Assembly (NCBI GenBank): GCA_009782435.1
Contig: WRJA01000013.1
Coordinates: 1-39,204 of the forward strand
Reading direction: 5' to 3'
Length of the DNA stretch: 39,204 nucleotides
Origin: Oscillospiraceae bacterium
Lineage (GTDB): Bacteria; Bacillota; Clostridia; Oscillospirales; Oscillospiraceae
In this document: piece after piece, positions 35,125 to 39,204 of the stretch
Layout: each line of letters starts with the position of its first letter
Position numbering within the stretch: the first letter of the stretch is position 1
Translations under genes and position numbers: made by a program
The notes under the pieces: model-generated
Seen by the model: only the letters and a program-made list of their open reading frames with translations
Told to the model about the DNA's origin: nothing
Databases searched by the model: none

Positions 35125-35221
35125 CGCTGTGTTTGCATCTTGCATATATTTCTTGATGAAAAGGCAGAGAACAGGGACGATGTGTTAACTGCCTGTCGGC
35201 TGCGATCCGGAGGTAAGAGCG

Positions 35222-35923
35222 ATGCTTTTCTCATGGGACGATCAAATCATAAGGTGGTTTAGGGATGCGAGCGCCTATACGGGTTTTCACAAAACATTGG
35301 CGCAAAAAATAAAGCCGTATCTTACGCCGGGCGATACGTTCTGCGATCTCGGCTGCGGTATCGGCAGGCTCAGCTTAGAGCTTGCGCCCGCAGTATCCGA
35401 AATCACCGCAGTTGACATAAGCGAAGCGGCGATCGGCTCTCTTCGCCGGGATGCGGAAGCGCTCGGTATCCGCAATCTCAACGCACAAGTACGCGACGCC
35501 TCATTGCTTACGAATAGTTTTGACGTTGTGCTTATGAGTTTCTTCGAAATGAAAGATAAAACGGATTTTATAAAACTGTGCAACCGCAGGCTTATCCGTA
35601 TACTCAACGCCGAAAACATGAGCGGCCTTTACCCGCAGCGTCACAGGCGCATTGTCAAGGAAACTGTTCCGGACTTGAAAGCCGATCTCGATTTGCGCGG
35701 CGTCGTATACAAGCTTGAGCTTTGTCAAGCCGAGTTCGGGCAGCCGTTCAGGTCATGGCTTGACGCGGAGCTGTATATAAGGAAAAATGCGCCTGAAGCA
35801 TCAGAGGCGGAAATAAATGAGTTTCTCAATGAGCGCGTAACACACACGGGCCGGAACGATTTTCCGTTTTATCTGCCCAATCCGAAGACCGTCGGTATTT
35901 TCATAACAGACAGGGAGAAATAG
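35222..35923 (+). CDS. Class I SAM-dependent methyltransferase
   Basis: 233 residues. A Rossmann-type methyltransferase with motif I FCDLGCGIGRLSLELA near 40-55, an acidic end of strand 2 (TAVDIS) and a motif IV region SFDVVLMSFFEM. The C-terminal half (from about 130) is less typical and ends in NDFPFYLPNPKTVGIF. GGAGG precedes the ATG. It is the first gene after the long leader, three bases before fmdE, and is likely to act on the same compound or metal complex as its neighbours. The substrate is unknown. Confidence 0.8.
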   Translation: MLFSWDDQIIRWFRDASAYTGFHKTLAQKIKPYLTPGDTFCDLGCGIGRLSLELAPAVSEITAVDISEAAIGSLRRDAEALGIRNLNAQVRDASLLTNSFDVVLMSFFEMKDKTDFIKLCNRRLIRILNAENMSGLYPQRHRRIVKETVPDLKADLDLRGVVYKLELCQAEFGQPFRSWLDAELYIRKNAPEASEAEINEFLNERVTHTGRNDFPFYLPNPKTVGIFITDREK

Positions 35924-35926
35924 GAT

Positions 35927-36481
35927 ATGAGTACATTTACACAGGATTTACAGGAAGCCGTCGAGTATCACGGGCATCTTTGCTCCGGACAGATCATCGG
36001 TGTCCGGATGGCAAGGATGGGTTTGAAGGAGCTTGGTATTGACGAGCCGAAGAATTTTCGCGGCCTTATTGTATATGTGGAATGCGACCGCTGCCTGACC
36101 GACGCGATAGGTACGGTGACGGGCTGTAAGCTCGGGCGGCGTAACCTGAAATGGATGGATTACGGAAAATCGGCAGCGACATTTGTTAATACGGAAACGG
36201 GCGAGGCCGTCCGTATATCCAATGTCTCCCGTCACTATCCGCCCGACGGCGCGGATTTGGCCGCGTTCTTTGACGCGATCCCCGACGGCGACATGTTTTA
36301 CGTTACGCGCGTGAAGGTCAATTACCGCCCGGAAGATCTGCCCGGAGCGCCGCTTGAATCAATGATCTGCCCGAAATGCGGCGAGGGAGTGGCGGACGGG
36401 CGTCAGGTTATCCGCGACGGCGCCGCCATGTGCAAGGCCTGCGCCGGCGGGGCCTACTATGAAGCGCCTGATGAAGCATAA
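35927..36481 (+). CDS. fmdE: FmdE family protein (formylmethanofuran dehydrogenase subunit E-like)
   Basis: 184 residues. The N-terminal HGHLCSGQIIGVRMA (15-29) and ECDRCLTDAIGTVTGC are the FmdE signature, with Cys residues suited to metal binding. A C-terminal zinc finger has C148-x2-C151 and C169-x2-C172. FmdE proteins first described in methanogens occur widely in bacteria beside molybdenum or tungsten genes, but their reaction is not established. It overlaps the next methyltransferase frame by 23 bases if that gene starts at 36459. AGGAT lies ahead of the ATG at 35927. Confidence 0.87.
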   Translation: MSTFTQDLQEAVEYHGHLCSGQIIGVRMARMGLKELGIDEPKNFRGLIVYVECDRCLTDAIGTVTGCKLGRRNLKWMDYGKSAATFVNTETGEAVRISNVSRHYPPDGADLAAFFDAIPDGDMFYVTRVKVNYRPEDLPGAPLESMICPKCGEGVADGRQVIRDGAAMCKACAGGAYYEAPDEA

Positions 36482-37109
36482 CACTATGGAAAACACGGCG
36501 GATACGGATCACAAATTCGATGATATCGCGCAAAACATTTTCTTTCCCATTTACCCGGTCATTGCCGACGACATCATTTTCAGGACAAAGAAGACAAAAG
36601 GCAGGATGATAGACGTCGGCTGCGGCGGCGGACACCTCGGATTTGCCCTGATGGAGAAGACGGAGTGCCGGGGGTGGTTTGTCGACACGGACGAATCCGC
36701 TCTGCTGATCGCCGAGAACCGGGCGCAAGAGCGCGGCTTGGCGGAGCGGGCCGTGTTTCTCCGGCAGGATGTCCATTGTATGGAGTTTCCCGATAATTTC
36801 GCGGATTTGATCATAAGCCGCGGTTCCTGTTGCTTCTGGGATGATCTTGAGAAAGCGCTGCTTGAGATATACCGTGTTCTCGCGCCCGGAGGCAGGACAT
36901 ATATCGGAGGAGGCTTGGGCAGCAAGGAGCTTGCGGCGTCGATATACCGAAAGATGCAGACGATCATTCCCGGATGGCCGGAACAAATCAACCGGCGCAG
37001 CGAAGGCATCACGGATGAATTGCTCGGGGAAATATTGGACCGAAACGGTATTCTCCGCGAGATCGTAAACAATGAAACGAAGGACCGTTGGATCATTATG
37101 AGAAAGTAG
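36459..37109 (+). CDS. Class I SAM-dependent methyltransferase (second copy in the operon)
   Basis: 216 residues at most. Motif I is MIDVGCGGGHLGFAL near 50-64, followed by FVDTDE, the motif IV region FADLIISRGSCCFW and EIYRVLAPGGRTYIGGG, typical of UbiE/SAM methyltransferases. It is not closely similar to the one at 35222. Possible starts are 36459, 36471 and 36486; 36486 lies beyond the fmdE stop, whereas 36459 would overlap it. Two methyltransferases around fmdE in an uptake operon suggest modification of an imported or secreted ligand. Confidence 0.8.
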   Translation: MKRLMKHNTMENTADTDHKFDDIAQNIFFPIYPVIADDIIFRTKKTKGRMIDVGCGGGHLGFALMEKTECRGWFVDTDESALLIAENRAQERGLAERAVFLRQDVHCMEFPDNFADLIISRGSCCFWDDLEKALLEIYRVLAPGGRTYIGGGLGSKELAASIYRKMQTIIPGWPEQINRRSEGITDELLGEILDRNGILREIVNNETKDRWIIMRK

Positions 37110-37118
37110 GAGTATGAT

Positions 37119-38150
37119 ATGCCTGCCGACAGGAAGGACAAACCGGATAAAAAATGGCCGTTACTGCTCATTTTACCGGCCGCCGCGTTTTTGTTTTCTT
37201 TCTCTGTCGGAAGATTCTCCATAACGATCCCTGATCTTCTGCATACGATTTTTTATCACTTCGCTGACCCCGCGCGGATCATCGATCCGAATATGGAGAC
37301 GGTGCTGTTCAATATCCGCCTGCCGCGCGTGCTGGTTGCGCTTATCATCGGCGGCGGGTTGTCTATCGCCGGAGCGTCTTATCAGGGCATGTTCAAAAAC
37401 CCCATGGTGTCGCCGGATATTCTCGGCGCGTCGGCGGGCGCGGGGTTTGGCGCGTGCGTGGCGATGCTGATGGGGATGTCAACGGTATATGTTCAAATGC
37501 TGAGCTTTTGCGGCGGAGTTATCGCCGTTGCCCTCGCCGCAACAGCAACAAAGAGTTTCAGCCGTGACGCGACTTTGGGTCTGGTGCTCGGCGGAATCAT
37601 GGTCAGCACACTTTTTCAGTCCGGCACGTCGGCGATAAAGCTTTTGGCCGACGCCGACAACAAGTTGCCGCAGATCACGTTTTGGCTCATGGGCAGCTTC
37701 AACACAATGAATAACAGGCGACTGTTCAGTATATTGCTTCCCATGGGCGCGGGCTTCATAACGCTGTTCCTTATGCGCTGGCATTTGAATGTATTATCCT
37801 TCGGGGAGGAAGAAGCGCGCAGTCTGGGCATAAAAACAAGGCGCGTCCGAATGCTGGTCATTATGGCCTCTACCTTGATCACGGCCTCGTGCGTGTCGGT
37901 GTGCGGCATGGTGGGCTGGGTCGGGTTGGTGATCCCCCATCTCGGACGGACTATAGCGGGTCCTGACTATAAGCGGCTTATCCCCGTCTGCGTTATACTC
38001 GGCTCCACGTTTTTGCTGATGGTGGATAATGTGGCGCGAATGGCGTTTTCCGTTGAGCTGCCTATAGGCATACTCACTTCGTTTATTGGAGTCCCGTTCT
38101 TTTTCTTCATATTCAAGAATAACTCGAAAGCCGGTGACCGGAATGATTAG
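37119..38150 (+). CDS. FecCD-family ABC permease, possibly molybdate/tungstate (MolB-like)
   Basis: 343 residues with about ten membrane helices. Family signatures are RLPRVLVALIIGGGLSIAGASYQGMFKNPMVSPDILGASAGAGFG, GEEEARSLG and VGLVIPHLGRTIAGPDYK. It is clearly distinct from the BtuC-like permease at 26845. In Haemophilus influenzae a permease of this type (MolBC) imports molybdate, and this operon sits beside modBC and fmdE, so an oxyanion is a reasonable guess; an iron chelate is the alternative. TAGGAG precedes the ATG. It overlaps the ATPase gene by eight bases. Confidence 0.83.
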   Translation: MPADRKDKPDKKWPLLLILPAAAFLFSFSVGRFSITIPDLLHTIFYHFADPARIIDPNMETVLFNIRLPRVLVALIIGGGLSIAGASYQGMFKNPMVSPDILGASAGAGFGACVAMLMGMSTVYVQMLSFCGGVIAVALAATATKSFSRDATLGLVLGGIMVSTLFQSGTSAIKLLADADNKLPQITFWLMGSFNTMNNRRLFSILLPMGAGFITLFLMRWHLNVLSFGEEEARSLGIKTRRVRMLVIMASTLITASCVSVCGMVGWVGLVIPHLGRTIAGPDYKRLIPVCVILGSTFLLMVDNVARMAFSVELPIGILTSFIGVPFFFFIFKNNSKAGDRND

Positions 38151-38949
38151 TGTAAACAACATACATTTCAATTACGGAAAACACAAGGTGCTGAGCGATG
38201 TTTCGTTTGAAATAAAAAAAGGCGAGTTTGTATGTATCCTCGGGGCGAACGGCAGCGGTAAAACCACGCTTTTGAAAACCATCCTCGCTTTTTTGAAACC
38301 GCAGCAAGGTTCCGTCACGCTTTACGGGCGGGATGTGCGGGATATAGAAGAAAAGGAACTGGCGAAAAAGATAGCCTATATACCTCAGGCGCATACCCCG
38401 CCCTTCCCGTTCAAGGTGAAAGACGTCGTTCTGCTCGGGCGCACGCCGCATCTGAACTGTACCTGCCGGCATAAAGCGCGGGACGAGCGCATCGCCGGAG
38501 AAGCAATGGACAGATTAGGAATAAGCGGTCTCGCCGAAAAACGGTATACAGAGATTTCGGGAGGCCAAAGACAGATGGTCATCGTCGCGCGCGCTTTGGC
38601 TCAGCAACCTGAAATGCTGATCATGGACGAGCCGACGGCAAGTTTGGATTTCGGCAACCAATACCTCGTGCTGGCGCAGGTGCTCAGTCTCGCCGAAGAA
38701 GGCATGGGTGTTCTGATGGTCACCCATAACCCGGATCATGCTGTTTATTGCGCTGACCGAATAATCGCAATGAAGGGCGGCCGTATCCTTACCGTGGGGA
38801 AAACGCGTGATGTGATCAACGAACCTGTCATGCGTTCCATCTATAATATGAACATCAAGGTGCGTGACGTCAGCCTTGACCGCCACACAAGCGCGACTAT
38901 CTGTATTCCCTTACCCGACGCGGCAGATTTACCGGCGTGCAACGAATGA
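38143..38949 (+). CDS. FecE-type ABC ATP-binding protein, possibly MolC-like
   Basis: 268 residues. Walker A GANGSGKTT at 34-42, signature ISGGQRQMVIVARA, Walker B MLIMDEPTASLDFG, and switch His in VMVTHNPDHA. The closest look-alikes are ATPases of the iron-chelate/B12 importer group. The start at 38143 overlaps the permease stop by eight bases. The in-frame upstream extension to 38086 lies within the permease and is not likely used. Confidence 0.86.
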   Translation: MISVNNIHFNYGKHKVLSDVSFEIKKGEFVCILGANGSGKTTLLKTILAFLKPQQGSVTLYGRDVRDIEEKELAKKIAYIPQAHTPPFPFKVKDVVLLGRTPHLNCTCRHKARDERIAGEAMDRLGISGLAEKRYTEISGGQRQMVIVARALAQQPEMLIMDEPTASLDFGNQYLVLAQVLSLAEEGMGVLMVTHNPDHAVYCADRIIAMKGGRILTVGKTRDVINEPVMRSIYNMNIKVRDVSLDRHTSATICIPLPDAADLPACNE

Positions 38950-39008
38950 GTATCAAGCGCCGCAAGCCGGAAGAATATACAATCTGAATGAAAACAAAGG
39001 AGAAGCAT

Positions 39009-39204
39009 ATGAAAGGAAACCGCAAAATTACCGTATTTATGTTCGTATCGGCGCTGAGCCTGACGCTGACGGCCTGCGCCGGGCAACCGGCCCAAGCGCC
39101 TGAGACGCCGAGCGCAACGCCCGCCCAAACACCGCGACCGGCCGCCGTCGCGCCCCGGACCGCGGAACCCTCGGATACCGTTGATCTGATTGATATGGGC
39201 GGGC
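39009..39204 (+). CDS. Substrate-binding lipoprotein of the third importer, partial at the window end
   Basis: Only the first 65 codons are in the window. AAAGGAG precedes ATG 39009. The signal peptide MKGNRKITVFMFVSALSLTL ends in a lipobox LTAC with Cys23, followed by a Pro/Ala/Thr-rich linker and the opening of a binding-protein domain (TVDLIDMGG, the usual lead-in to a substrate-binding fold). It completes the permease-ATPase-receptor set. The receptor sequence beyond the edge would be the best evidence for the substrate. Confidence 0.8.
   Translation, partial: MKGNRKITVFMFVSALSLTLTACAGQPAQAPETPSATPAQTPRPAAVAPRTAEPSDTVDLIDMGG

Overview
The window looks like chromosomal DNA of a Gram-positive anaerobe of the class Clostridia (Firmicutes), at roughly 50% GC. 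The evidence is the Firmicutes-type replication block dnaA-dnaN-yaaA-recF-remB-gyrB-gyrA, a SleB-type cortex hydrolase, NatAB, short Shine-Dalgarno-led operons, and many TTGNNN-17-TATAAT promoters. Genes left of about 8.5 kb point left and genes right of 8.6 kb point mostly right, as expected for a replication origin at 9978-10216. No rRNA, tRNA, CRISPR array, intact insertion sequence or prophage was seen.

Layout: (1) 1-704, a repeat-dense spacer and rpsT. (2) 804-4931, a lipid kinase, a cysteine-synthase homologue without its PLP lysine, a pseudokinase-membrane-C-type-lectin fusion, and a CAT-family acyltransferase. (3) 4970-17893, mfd divergent from dnaA, the origin, and the replication/gyrase genes ending in rnhA. 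(4) 17902-22237, an acyl-CoA synthetase, gap with a TSCPD-domain partner, and a cortex-hydrolase-like protein. (5) 22366-26015, a membrane zinc-ribbon protein, rsmG, an SRPBCC protein, and natAB. (6) 26056-29085, a btuFCD-like importer behind a cobalamin-type riboswitch with a terminator. (7) 29319-31778, a membrane-anchored parvulin and tcdA. (8) 31787-39204, a divergent metal/oxyanion locus. Leftward it carries modB-modC and a regulator joining a helix-turn-helix to a periplasmic-binding-protein-like domain. Rightward a long structured leader precedes methyltransferase, fmdE, methyltransferase and a FecCD-type importer that may be MolABC-like.

Most interesting points: (a) The origin has four matches to TTNTNAACA instead of the canonical TTATCCACA, followed by a DnaA-trio-like CTACTACTATTACTA. 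DnaA itself carries Asn in place of the base-contacting Asp of the GGRDHTTV signature, so initiator and boxes may have changed together. (b) The 34.5-35.2 kb leader can fold into two mutually exclusive structures followed by intrinsic terminators, and AACCGGTT palindromes recur at both ends of this region; it could be an undescribed riboswitch or attenuator for molybdenum/tungsten genes. (c) Two neighbouring proteins at 1.7-4.1 kb are catalytically degenerate homologues of well-known enzymes. Structures and motifs were found by eye; no folding or database search was run.
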